This document shows positions 53,671 through 62,669 of a stretch of DNA of 64,000 nt, piece after piece. The notes beneath the pieces are model-generated. The model made no database searches. It saw only the letters and a list, made by a program, of their open reading frames with translations, and was not told the origin of the DNA. How positions within the stretch are numbered: position 1 is the stretch's first letter; each line of letters begins with the position of its first letter. The position numbers and the translations under genes were made by a program. This DNA comes from CAYUVA01 sp964448115 [NCBI: uncultured bacterium] (GTDB lineage: Bacteria; CAYUVA01), in NCBI GenBank assembly GCA_964448115.1, contig CAYUVA010000013.1:23101-87100 (forward strand). Direction: 5' to 3'.

Positions 53671-54222
53671 TTACGAATGCATAACTATTTTGAGAGCAAT
53701 TGCGATCAAGACAATGCCCCCGATCAACTCAGCCCACCTTCCAAGCATGCTTTGTATTGCCCTTCCCAAGTAGATTCCAATCATGGTCATAATGAAGGTG
53801 ACTATACCCATTAATATACAAGTTTGAAGAAGATTTGAGATAATCAAGCCTATGCCAAAGCCGACCACCAAGGCATCCATGCTGACCGCAAAGGAAAGCA
53901 TTACTAGGGAGATTCCCCTGGTGGGATCCGAGTCCTTGCTGCTAAATGAACCATCTTTTTTAATAAATCCGATGATAAACTTTATCCCGATGCTTACCAG
54001 GACAACCAGGGCGATCCATTTGCCAAGGCTGCCTAAAATGCCTCCTAGACCTCTGCCGATTGCCCAACCGACAAATGGCATGGCGAACTGGAAGAAGGCA
54101 AAGTGCCAGGATAGTCTAAACGCCTGCCTCGGCAGATGATACCTAGCTCCCATCCCCAATGCAACCGAGAAGGCATCCATACCTAGCGATATGGCCAGCA
54201 ACAGGCTCTCAATAAATCCCAT
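53671..54222 (-). CDS. mntP: Manganese efflux pump (MntP type)
   Basis: About 183 residues from the ATG at 54222. The frame from TTG at 54243 adds seven. Six spans with the MntP pattern LLAISLGMDAFSVALGMG and FAVSMDALVVGFGIG, the two Asp-containing repeats. It exports Mn2+ across the inner membrane. No yybP-ykoY riboswitch can fit in the 33-base gap to the preceding gene. Confidence 0.9.
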   Translation of the reverse strand: MGFIESLLLAISLGMDAFSVALGMGARYHLPRQAFRLSWHFAFFQFAMPFVGWAIGRGLGGILGSLGKWIALVVLVSIGIKFIIGFIKKDGSFSSKDSDPTRGISLVMLSFAVSMDALVVGFGIGLIISNLLQTCILMGIVTFIMTMIGIYLGRAIQSMLGRWAELIGGIVLIAIALKIVMHS

Positions 54223-54255
54223 GATCGATACGGAATTTATCAAGATCGATGTCGA

Positions 54256-55962
54256 TCAGTCAACGATAATAAGATACGGCGCCGTATGCCCTAAATAGCC
54301 CTCCTTATCCAGCGCCCTGAATTCAAGCAAGTATAAGCCGGGCTTAATTCCTGGCTGAACGGTTAGTGGTGGAAAGATGAAGATACCTGAATCGGGGGGA
54401 ACTTCACTCAATCGAAGCCCGGTATCGCTGCCTGCGTAGTATATTTGCACTTCCTCTGCTGGGGCAAGCTGCCAGTCCAAGGCATAAGCGAGCATGGTCA
54501 GTTCCCCCCCGCTGAAGGTAGTTAGCCTGGTCGTCATGTATCCGGCGATGAATACATCAGGCAGGTCGCCTGCTGGCAGCGTCGGTGTGGGCGTCATCGT
54601 ATGAGTCATGGTAGCGGTCGGCGTATCGCTGGGGGGTGGTGATGCAGTCGGAGTGAAGCTAGGTAAAGGTGTTTCGGTAAGATACGGGGTGGGGGTGCTG
54701 GTGGGAGATTGGATGGGCGTTGGTGTGGGTGTGGGAGATGAGAACTTGCTTATGGTGAAGCGATCGATCTCGCTGCCATCATAACGGATAGCCTTTAGAG
54801 TCAAATAATTACCGCTGATATCGATGATGCAGTGATGCCGAACATCCTCCCTGGCAGCCACAAACCAGTCGTCTTCGGAGGTGGAAGGACCAACTCCGCC
54901 GCAGCCGGTAACCACATAGACCACGCCATCTTGATCAGTATATCCGCTAGGCTCGGTGCTGGTAGCCTCGGAGCCGGTCAATGGATAGCTGCGCTGATAG
55001 AAGTGATCGTGTCCGTTGAAGACGATATCCACATTATACTCATCGAACACGGGGCATAGATCGAGCCTGACCGTAAGGTCGCTGTCATGTGCGCCCTTTG
55101 CCCAGGGTGGCTGGTGGAAAAAAACAATGCGCCATGGCTTGCTGGTCCCCGCCAAGTCGCTGCGCAGCCAGCTCTTCTGCGCCAGGATACTAATCGCATC
55201 CCAGGGGTAACAGTTCACATCCAGGCAGACGAAGTGGCAGTTGCCCCAGTCGAAGGAGTACCATTGCTCCCTGCCCGAACTAGTGCCATTATGGGGTAGC
55301 GATAGAAAGTCGAACCACTCGTGGGGTAGTTTATCGTAGGGAAAAGCGTCCTCGTACTCGTGATTGCCGGGACTCGGAATGACCGGCAGCAGCCTAAATA
55401 GAGGCACTCCGGGGGTGAAGAACTGGTCATGCCACTGTTGCCGCTCCTCGCCGCTGGCAACGATATCGCCGGTTGATAGTATGAATAAAGGGAGCGGATC
55501 ATGCTCTAGGATCGATTGGATCACGCTCTCGTGCCCGGAGGGACTGGAGCGATTGTCTCCATAAGCAGCAAAGCGCACACTCACATCTGCTCGATGCGAT
55601 GGCGCTATGAAGCTGTATTCATCGGTGGTGGAGCCGTCGGAGATCACGCGATAGTAATACCGGTCTCCGGGGCTTAGGTTGGTGATATTCGCCTCGTGCT
55701 CGTTGGTAACCGTCGAGGTCTCGAACTGGTGCTGGTAGGGCGGACCCGGCTGCTTGCCGTATTGGACCATGCCGGTGGTATGATTGCGCGTGAACCAGCG
55801 CACAGTTATACAGCCCTGGTTGTAGTAGTTGCCGAGCTGAAGGTAGGGACCCTGCCAGATCTCGGCATATACCGTGCAAACAAGAGGGATCATTATTGAT
55901 ATGATCATTATGCAGCATCCCCTGATATCAATCGCTGTTACTTTTCCCCGCGCATCGATCAT
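54256..55962 (-). CDS. Secreted purple-acid-phosphatase-like metallophosphoesterase with C-terminal AGY domain
   Basis: 568 residues with a signal peptide (to about residue 33), an N-terminal fibronectin-like domain, a metallophosphoesterase with AAYGDNRSS, STGDIVASGE, SPGNHEYED, FFHQPPWAKG and FNGHDHFYQRSYP (a complete set including GNHE), a Thr/Pro linker (about 410-465) and a C-terminal AGY domain (467-568). GGGAGGT precedes the ATG. It is a paralogue of the 13543 gene, here with the standard metal set and a shorter C-terminus. Confidence 0.85.
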   Translation of the reverse strand: MIDARGKVTAIDIRGCCIMIISIMIPLVCTVYAEIWQGPYLQLGNYYNQGCITVRWFTRNHTTGMVQYGKQPGPPYQHQFETSTVTNEHEANITNLSPGDRYYYRVISDGSTTDEYSFIAPSHRADVSVRFAAYGDNRSSPSGHESVIQSILEHDPLPLFILSTGDIVASGEERQQWHDQFFTPGVPLFRLLPVIPSPGNHEYEDAFPYDKLPHEWFDFLSLPHNGTSSGREQWYSFDWGNCHFVCLDVNCYPWDAISILAQKSWLRSDLAGTSKPWRIVFFHQPPWAKGAHDSDLTVRLDLCPVFDEYNVDIVFNGHDHFYQRSYPLTGSEATSTEPSGYTDQDGVVYVVTGCGGVGPSTSEDDWFVAAREDVRHHCIIDISGNYLTLKAIRYDGSEIDRFTISKFSSPTPTPTPIQSPTSTPTPYLTETPLPSFTPTASPPPSDTPTATMTHTMTPTPTLPAGDLPDVFIAGYMTTRLTTFSGGELTMLAYALDWQLAPAEEVQIYYAGSDTGLRLSEVPPDSGIFIFPPLTVQPGIKPGLYLLEFRALDKEGYLGHTAPYLIIVD

Positions 55963-56088
55963 GGCATAGACCTCCCATCAGGCAGCGTTGATTAGCTCCT
56001 TGAGTTTATCGTAGCGACCTTGATTTTATCTAATTTAATCATAGCATATAATTGTTGTAAAAGTAAAACCTTAAGGAGGTTGTATCTG

Positions 56089-56529
56089 ATGGCTTTATGG
56101 TTTTTCATCATCTGCTGCATCCTGTGGAGCGTTTCCGTTGCGTTGGTCGATGGCATGTTCAATCGTCTGATCTTCAGGGAACACCGCAGGCTATCGTACT
56201 TCAGCGAGCAGAAGCAAGCGATATACAAGCGCAACGAGTGGGTATTCATCACCATCTTCTATCTGATCCTGATCAGTTACATCTTTCCATCAATAGCGAG
56301 CCTTGCCATTGGCGGGGTTAAGTACTGGCTCATCTTTAGCATCATATTTGCCCTGGTCGATTGGGATATAATCTTCGGCAGGGTCGTGTTCGATGACTGG
56401 TTGGGGGATCTGCCGAGCATGAAGCTGCCCAAGCTAGGCTGGCTTCACACGCCGCTTTGGCTCTCGATAGTGATAAGACTGGTCATCGCTGCCGTGCTAG
56501 TGCTCATCCTAGTAGCATTTTATAATTGA
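56089..56529 (+). CDS. Four-span membrane protein of unknown function
   Basis: 146 residues from the ATG at 56089, with AAGGAGG upstream. Spans at about 4-22, 60-80, 84-104 and 125-145, with a basic loop FREHRRL and an acidic WDIIFGRVVFDDW loop. No family is recognised. It converges with def across a short inverted repeat. Confidence 0.6.
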   Translation: MALWFFIICCILWSVSVALVDGMFNRLIFREHRRLSYFSEQKQAIYKRNEWVFITIFYLILISYIFPSIASLAIGGVKYWLIFSIIFALVDWDIIFGRVVFDDWLGDLPSMKLPKLGWLHTPLWLSIVIRLVIAAVLVLILVAFYN

Positions 56530-56540
56530 TTGCCCGGCGC

Positions 56541-56597
56541 AAGCGATAATTATTTATTGGGTGATATCCAAAGAATGGTGTAACCTTATTATCGCTT
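56541..56597. repeat. Inverted repeat between two convergent genes
   Basis: AAGCGATAAT and ATTATCGCTT (10 bases each, exact complements) bracket 37 AT-rich bases. It may be a bidirectional terminator or a processing site. It overlaps the stop codon of def. Confidence 0.35.
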
Positions 56598-57102
56598 ATC
56601 TGGCAAATGTCTCCTTGACCAGTTTGATGAACTCCCGGCGCCGCTGGTCGATCACACGCTCGAAGAACAGGACGCCGTTTAGATGATCTATCTCATGGGC
56701 AATCGCCCTGGCAGCCAGGTTCTCGCAGGTGAAGCGCATAGTCTTGCCGCTTAAAAGCATTGCTCTCACCTCCACTTTAGATGCCCTTGCCACCGGCGCA
56801 GTCAAGCCCGGTAAACTCAGGCATCCCTCCTCGGCGATCTCTTCCCCTTCTGAGGAGATTATCTGGGGATTGAGCAGCGCCACTCCTACTTTCCCTTTAT
56901 CGAAAAGCTCGCCGCTAAGGATAACCAATCTCTTGGAGACGCCGACCTGTGGGGCTGCCAAGCCGACACCGTTGCCGGTATCGAACATGGTCTCGGTCAT
57001 ATCAGCGGCGAGTTTCCTTATATCATCGGTGATCTGCTCGATCTCATCGGCAGTGGCAAGTAAAACCTCAGCCGGATAAACCCTTATATTCATCAATGAC
57101 AT
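56596..57102 (-). CDS. def: Peptide deformylase
   Basis: 168 residues with the three PDF motifs: GNGVGLAAPQVG, EEGCLSLPG (C94) and HEIDHLNG (H136, E137, H140). It removes the N-formyl group from nascent proteins. It lies 12 bases after ctpA on the same strand. Confidence 0.96.
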   Translation of the reverse strand: MSLMNIRVYPAEVLLATADEIEQITDDIRKLAADMTETMFDTGNGVGLAAPQVGVSKRLVILSGELFDKGKVGVALLNPQIISSEGEEIAEEGCLSLPGLTAPVARASKVEVRAMLLSGKTMRFTCENLAARAIAHEIDHLNGVLFFERVIDQRRREFIKLVKETFAR

Positions 57103-57114
57103 GCTTAATCATCC

Positions 57115-58800
57115 TTAATTTGCTTGTCGAGAGGCGATATTGCCATGAAAACCTGCCAACATAGCCTCAGCCCTAGGCATCAGTCTGATCGCCTCCTCGA
57201 GCTGATTGTCATCCTCCAAGAGAACCTTGTAGCCTGCCTCAGAATTATATTTGACCGAGGCGATCTCCTTTTTGATCCACTTGGTGATCGCCTTGGTTCC
57301 ATTGTTGAACTCCCTGGCGGTGAAATCGATATCCTTTTCGAGAGCGAAAGCCCTGAAATCTTCGATAATAGCTGCGGTTACATTGAGATCTTGCGGGATC
57401 TGCTCGTGGGTATTGACATATCTTACTGCATAGTCGAAGAATGCAGTTTTGTTGCGTAGTTTATCGATAATAACCGGATCAGAGGATTTATACTTCACGG
57501 TTACATGCGGCACGATACCGCCGGTATGTTCTTCTATCTTGGGTGGTGCGGTCAGATTGGCATCCGGGCTAGATTTTATTGTATCCATCTGTTTGAAGAG
57601 ATCCTTAAGGATGCCTTCTATTTGGGATTCGTTATCCTCATCCTGGTTCATCGATGGCGGGGGCTGATATTGCAGCTTCAGTTGGTAGAGATCTTCATCG
57701 AACGGCTTTTGAATGAACTTTCCATCAGGGGTGAAGTACTGTGCGGTGGTTACCTGCAAGGCTGTATCCCCTATGGGAAAGACGCGCTGCACCAAGCCCT
57801 TGCCAAAGGTTGTGGTGCCGACTATCAGCCCGCGATTATGGCTTTGAATTGCGCCAGCGACGATCTCGGAGGCGCTGGCACTGAAGTCATTGACCAAGAC
57901 CACCAGCGGCTGCTTGATCTTAAAGGCATCTCGCCCGGCTCTGAATTCCATGTTGCTGCCCGGTATGCGTCCACGCGTATAGACGATCATCATATTTGGC
58001 TCCAGGAAAAGCTCGGCTACCTCCTTCGATGCGGAAAGAAGCCCCCCGGGGTTGTTACGCAGGTCAAGGATCAAGCGCTTCATCCCCTTTCCCTTCAACT
58101 CATTATACTTGTTCAGCAGCTCCCTGGCGGTGGTGGAAGCGAAGTTGCTGATATGGATATAGCCGATGTCTTCGGTAAGCATGAACGCATAGGGGACGCT
58201 GTAAAGCGGTATCTCATCCCTTTTTATGGTAAATTCGAGCAGCTCATCTACACCCTCACGCTGGATGGTGATATGTACAATGGTTCCCTTTTCCCCGCGT
58301 AACTTGGCGATAACCTCGCTATTGGTGATTCCCTTGGTCGATTCACCCTCGATCTTGACGATGCGGTCGCCGGCTCTTATGCCTTGTCTGTGCGCCGGCG
58401 TCCCCTCTATGGGAGAGATCACGGTCAGCTCACCACTTTGGATGCTGAAGCGAATGCCGATGCCATAGAAGCTCCCCTGTTGCTCCTCGCGCATGTATTT
58501 ATAGACCTGTTCATTGAGAAAGTGCGTGTGGGGATCGAGCGTATCGAGCATTCCGTCCAGGGCATTGTATATCAAAGCCTTTGGCGGCGGGTAATCCTTG
58601 CTCACCTCCAGTGGATAGTAGTTTTCCATGAGGTAGTATGCGGATGACAGTAGCCTGAAGTTCTCCCGCTCCGAGGCGCTTAAAAGAGCAGTGGTAAACA
58701 TGGCAAGTGTGCAGAATATGACCAGGCTTAACCGGTATGGGCGCGCAAATGTTCCTCTTGGTTTGGTCGTTTTTTTAGGTATTGTGTTTTGCTTCCTCAT
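57115..58800 (-). CDS. ctpA: C-terminal processing protease (S41 family)
   Basis: 561 residues with an N-terminal signal or anchor (basic then hydrophobic, to about residue 43), a PDZ domain (YGIGIRFSIQSGELTVISPI, about 115-200), the S41 catalytic Ser in VNDFSASASEIVAGA and Lys in TTFGKGLVQ, and a C-terminal helical part. It cleaves exported proteins at their C-termini. It is the upstream gene of a two-gene unit with def. Confidence 0.93.
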   Translation of the reverse strand: MRKQNTIPKKTTKPRGTFARPYRLSLVIFCTLAMFTTALLSASERENFRLLSSAYYLMENYYPLEVSKDYPPPKALIYNALDGMLDTLDPHTHFLNEQVYKYMREEQQGSFYGIGIRFSIQSGELTVISPIEGTPAHRQGIRAGDRIVKIEGESTKGITNSEVIAKLRGEKGTIVHITIQREGVDELLEFTIKRDEIPLYSVPYAFMLTEDIGYIHISNFASTTARELLNKYNELKGKGMKRLILDLRNNPGGLLSASKEVAELFLEPNMMIVYTRGRIPGSNMEFRAGRDAFKIKQPLVVLVNDFSASASEIVAGAIQSHNRGLIVGTTTFGKGLVQRVFPIGDTALQVTTAQYFTPDGKFIQKPFDEDLYQLKLQYQPPPSMNQDEDNESQIEGILKDLFKQMDTIKSSPDANLTAPPKIEEHTGGIVPHVTVKYKSSDPVIIDKLRNKTAFFDYAVRYVNTHEQIPQDLNVTAAIIEDFRAFALEKDIDFTAREFNNGTKAITKWIKKEIASVKYNSEAGYKVLLEDDNQLEEAIRLMPRAEAMLAGFHGNIASRQAN

Positions 58801-58926
58801 CAGACCTTTTTACCTGTCTTATAGTTGGGCTTTATGCAAAATCCATAGTAAACCTTATTAGCTCATTTTTTCCCTTGTAGATCTATTACAACCCTAGGAA
58901 TTAGTCAAGGAGGTGGATCATCTAAT

Positions 58927-58980
58927 ATGGTCATTTGTGCAAAGTCGGGCTTAATGATAAAATATTCTTATGTGTGTTGA
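58927..58980 (+). CDS. 17-codon leader ORF overlapping the next gene's start
   Basis: The strong site AAGGAGGTG at 58908-58916 stands 10-12 bases before this ATG, not before the ATG of the following gene. The frame ends in TGA at 58978-58980, 8 bases inside the next gene. It may couple translation, or the strong site may simply be for this leader. Low certainty. Confidence 0.3.
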   Translation: MVICAKSGLMIKYSYVC

Positions 58981-61264
58981 TAAACCACTTGTTCATTGCT
59001 GCCTTATTATAACAGTTGTTTGCACCGCGTTCAGCCAGGATGTTGAATGCGCCACCTACCCCTTTCGTCAGTGGATACTCACCAACGATGATCAGGCTTA
59101 CAACGAGTCATTGATCGCCATGCTCCCTGATTTCAATATCAACTACATCCAGCTTTCCCACCAACTGATCATGAACATAGATGAGCTAAACGATGATCCT
59201 GCAAGGCGAGATAGGCTTCGAGGACTGGCAGAGCTTGCGCACCAGCAGGGCGCAAAGGCTCTGGTCTGGGCGCATGAGCTTAACATCGAGGGGATGACCT
59301 TTTGCTTCGATCTCAACCATAGCGACATGCTAGCGCGCCAGGATGCCTATCGCCAGGCGCTTCTCGCCGCCCCTGAGATCGATGGCGTCATGCTCATGTT
59401 CGGAAGCTCCCCAGTAGAGATATGGCAAGCTGTCCCGAGCTGTACAGGACCATGGTCTTACGATATGTCGGTGCGCATATACAATCTGATCCAAGCTATT
59501 GCACGGGTAGTTATCGGCGAGCTTGACAAGGAGCTGTGGGTGCGCACATTCATCCACTTTCCCATTGAGCTTGAATGGCTAACCGAGGCGCTAATGGCTT
59601 GCGATCACATCCCGCTTATGGTGATGAGCAAGGCGGTACCCAACGACTTTGAGCCATATTACCCGCCAAATCCTGCACTGGGGAGGGTGGGAAATCATCA
59701 GCAGATACTGGAATTGGACTCTGCTGGCGAGTACTGGGGCAAGAGTAATATTCCATTTTGTGAAGCAGGATATTTCAGGCAGCGATTCAATGAAGCCGCC
59801 GACCGGGCACCCCTTTTCGCCGGCGCTGCCTGCCGGGTAGATCGCTACCACCGCCATGCCTTTGGCACACCCAACCAGATGAATATCTTTTTCATGAGTC
59901 AATTATGCCTTGACAGCCGTATCACCGAAGGTGAGCTGCTTGATGCCTGGATTGCCGATCATTACGGCTTGCAGCCCGGCTCCTGGGCGGCGGGGAAACT
60001 GGCGAGTATTCTCCAGGCGACCTTCGATGTGGGCAGAAAGATGTACTATGTCAAGGGAGAATGGGCATTCACCAAGGGGAGCGAGCTGCCCGAATCGATC
60101 TTTGATACCGACCTGGCGAGGGTGAGAAGCATCAGCAAGTGGGATCCCGACTACCAGGAGATATCCGACCGCTTGCTTGCACCGGATGTCCAAACATTGC
60201 TTCAGGTGATGCAGGAGAAGCAGGAGGCGATTGACCTTGCACGGCGAAACCTAGATGCGCTGCCATCGCTTGGAGAGTATCTTGATGCGAACGATTACCT
60301 GCTGCTGGAGACACAGCTTCGCCGCCAGTGGTTCGCTGCCAGAGCCTGGGCGCTGATGGCAAATGTAGTATTCGGATATCGCTGCCGGCTGGCTACCGGC
60401 GACCCACGCTGCAATCCCTGGATAAAGTGGAGCCTGCTTGAGATGGAGGATCTCGAAGGAGAGATAAGAGGCTCAGGGATAAGCGACCCATTCCCTGCCG
60501 ACCCCGATGACATAAGGACATTCGTAGATAATACCTGGAAGATCTACTGGTTCAGCGGTGAACCAGTTCAGCCGAGCTGGCTTTATATATATAGCATCAA
60601 TATGGAGTCGATCTTTTCAGATAAGGCAGTGATCTCGTTTTATACCATCAGCCCTTGTCGTTCTCGTTTGCACTATGGCATAGAGCTGCCCGATTACGGA
60701 AGCACCACTGAATATAGCTTTAATCCCAGCACCTTCCACCGCCATACCATAAGTCAACTAGAGCCTGATAGCAGGTATGTTTTCTGCATCGAGGCCAACA
60801 CATTGTCTGGCGAGAAGATGCTCTCCGGTGATTTCATTTTCTGGACAAAGCCCTCTACTACTCAGCCGACGGCTACACCGACAGCCACCTATACAATGAC
60901 ACCGACCATGCCCCTGCCGCCGACTAGCACGCCAACCTCGACTCCATCGCCGACCAGTCCACCACCGCTGCCTATTATCTATGCTGCCGGCTACTTGGAT
61001 ACGAGGCTCGATGCACAAAGTGGAGGGATGCTCAGGATAGCAGCCATAGCAAAACATGCCCAAGAGGTACATGTTTACTACAATAGCGGGGATACCAGCT
61101 TAAGGCTTGAGCTGGTTGAGAGCATTGAAGATATGGGCTTTTTCAGCCTGGATACGGCTATACCACCTCCAATCAGCCAGGTTGTGGTTCTGATCGAGCT
61201 GGTCGGCTTTCAGGATTCGGCTGGTTTCAGCCACCCTTATCCTTATTTAAATGTTGGTGATTGA
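58970..61264 (+). CDS. Secreted TIM-barrel-like protein with C-terminal AGY domain
   Basis: 764 residues with a signal peptide (to about residue 27), a long N-terminal region (about 30-470) with the alternating alpha/beta pattern of a TIM barrel and an Asp/Glu-rich set (for example GNHQQILELDSAGEYWG and AACRVDRYHRHAFGTPNQ), loosely like a glycoside hydrolase of the alpha-glucuronidase type, a fibronectin-like segment (about 530-630), a Thr/Pro linker (about 630-665) and a C-terminal AGY domain (667-764). The function is not certain. Confidence 0.65.
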   Translation: MCVDKPLVHCCLIITVVCTAFSQDVECATYPFRQWILTNDDQAYNESLIAMLPDFNINYIQLSHQLIMNIDELNDDPARRDRLRGLAELAHQQGAKALVWAHELNIEGMTFCFDLNHSDMLARQDAYRQALLAAPEIDGVMLMFGSSPVEIWQAVPSCTGPWSYDMSVRIYNLIQAIARVVIGELDKELWVRTFIHFPIELEWLTEALMACDHIPLMVMSKAVPNDFEPYYPPNPALGRVGNHQQILELDSAGEYWGKSNIPFCEAGYFRQRFNEAADRAPLFAGAACRVDRYHRHAFGTPNQMNIFFMSQLCLDSRITEGELLDAWIADHYGLQPGSWAAGKLASILQATFDVGRKMYYVKGEWAFTKGSELPESIFDTDLARVRSISKWDPDYQEISDRLLAPDVQTLLQVMQEKQEAIDLARRNLDALPSLGEYLDANDYLLLETQLRRQWFAARAWALMANVVFGYRCRLATGDPRCNPWIKWSLLEMEDLEGEIRGSGISDPFPADPDDIRTFVDNTWKIYWFSGEPVQPSWLYIYSINMESIFSDKAVISFYTISPCRSRLHYGIELPDYGSTTEYSFNPSTFHRHTISQLEPDSRYVFCIEANTLSGEKMLSGDFIFWTKPSTTQPTATPTATYTMTPTMPLPPTSTPTSTPSPTSPPPLPIIYAAGYLDTRLDAQSGGMLRIAAIAKHAQEVHVYYNSGDTSLRLELVESIEDMGFFSLDTAIPPPISQVVVLIELVGFQDSAGFSHPYPYLNVGD

Positions 61265-61280
61265 TATCACTGGCAGATTT

Positions 61281-62669
61281 TCATTCCAGATTATACTTCT
61301 TCATCTTGCGCCACAGGGTAGATCGACCGATGCCAAGAAGTTCGGCTGCCTTTGACTTATTGCCTTCGCACTTTGCCAGCGCTTGCTGAATTGCTTCTCT
61401 CTCCTGGGCTTCCAGGCTGCCTTCAATAGAATACGAACTATTCTTTCCATTCAGCTTTGATTCCCTAGATATAAAACCAAAATCTTCGATCTTGAGGATA
61501 TCGCTGTTGCTCAACACCATTGCCCGCTCTATGGCATTCTCCAGTTCCCTTACATTGCCGGGCCAGCTATGGTTTGATAGCAATTCCATGGCGCTTTCTT
61601 CAATACCTTTGATCACCTTTTTCGTTTCCTGGGCATATTTTTCAATAAAAAACTTCACCAGCATCGGTATGTCCGAGCTTCTATCCCTAAGTGGCGGCAC
61701 CTCTAGCTCAATGACGCTAAGTCGATAGTACAGGTCCTCCCTGAACCTGCCTTTTTGTATCTCTGCCTTGAGGTCTTTGTTGGTTGCAGCGATTACGCGC
61801 ACATCAACCTTGATGGTCTCCTGTCCACCGAGCCTCTCGAAGCTCTCATCTTGCAGCACTCTCAACAGCTTGGCTTGGGTCGAGGGAGCCAGCTCGCCGA
61901 TCTCGTCCAGGAAAATAGTTCCCTTGTCTGCCAGCTCGAACCTTCCCGGCTTCTGCTTGTCTGCCCCGCTGAATGCACCCTTTTCGTAGCCGAAAAGCTC
62001 ACTCTCGATAAGGGTTTCCGGCAGGGCAGCGCAGTTTACCTTGACAAAGGGTGCTTCCCGCCTGATACCGCCATAATGTATCCCACGTGCGACCAGTTCT
62101 TTCCCTACCCCGCTTTCACCCCTGATTAGCACCGTGCTCTTGTGGTCAGCGGACTTCGCCATGAGTTGCTTGATCTGCTCCATCTTCGGATGGCTGCCGA
62201 TCATCGGATTTTCCATGATGAAGCTGGTCAACTCGCTCTTGAGCGCCATGACCTGTCTTTGCAGCACATTGGATCTTCGCTTTATATCTCTTTGTTGCAC
62301 CAGGCGAAGGATACGCAGCTTCATCTCATCCATGTTGAACGGCTTGGTTAGGTAATCGATAGCGCCCAGCTTCATCGCCTCCACTGCGTTCTCAATGGCG
62401 CCATGAGCGGTCATAACTATCACCGGGATATCAATAGATCTAGACTTAAGCTCCCTTAGAAGTTGAATGCCATCCATCTGCGGCATCATCATGTCGGTTA
62501 TAATCAGCTCGTAAGGCGAAGATGCTAGCTTTTTCAGTGCTTCAATGCCGCTGGAGGCTGTATCGAGCTGGTAGCCTTCGAGTTTGAGTACCGCAGCCAG
62601 GGTTTTTCTCATGTTCAACTCGTCATCGACGATCAGTATCCTGAAGTCCTTTTTTTCCATTTTAGGCAT
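61281..62669 (-). CDS. Sigma-54-dependent response regulator (NtrC type)
   Basis: 462 residues: a receiver domain with D59 in LIITDMMMPQ, an AAA+ domain with Walker A GESGVGKE and the sigma-54 contact loop GAFSGA (usually GAFTGA), Walker B near GTIFLDEIGE, and a C-terminal Fis-type helix-turn-helix (KSKAAELLGIGRSTLWRK). It activates sigma-54 promoters. It overlaps the partner kinase gene by one base. Confidence 0.95.
   Translation of the reverse strand: MPKMEKKDFRILIVDDELNMRKTLAAVLKLEGYQLDTASSGIEALKKLASSPYELIITDMMMPQMDGIQLLRELKSRSIDIPVIVMTAHGAIENAVEAMKLGAIDYLTKPFNMDEMKLRILRLVQQRDIKRRSNVLQRQVMALKSELTSFIMENPMIGSHPKMEQIKQLMAKSADHKSTVLIRGESGVGKELVARGIHYGGIRREAPFVKVNCAALPETLIESELFGYEKGAFSGADKQKPGRFELADKGTIFLDEIGELAPSTQAKLLRVLQDESFERLGGQETIKVDVRVIAATNKDLKAEIQKGRFREDLYYRLSVIELEVPPLRDRSSDIPMLVKFFIEKYAQETKKVIKGIEESAMELLSNHSWPGNVRELENAIERAMVLSNSDILKIEDFGFISRESKLNGKNSSYSIEGSLEAQEREAIQQALAKCEGNKSKAAELLGIGRSTLWRKMKKYNLE

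Noticed and set aside
54223-54255. yybP-ykoY manganese riboswitch before mntP
   Set aside because: Only 33 bases separate mntP from the preceding gene on the same strand, too short for the element.
57505-58302. 265-codon plus-strand frame inside ctpA
   Set aside because: Shadow of the S41 protease on the other strand; no ribosome site; real gene motifs are on the minus strand.
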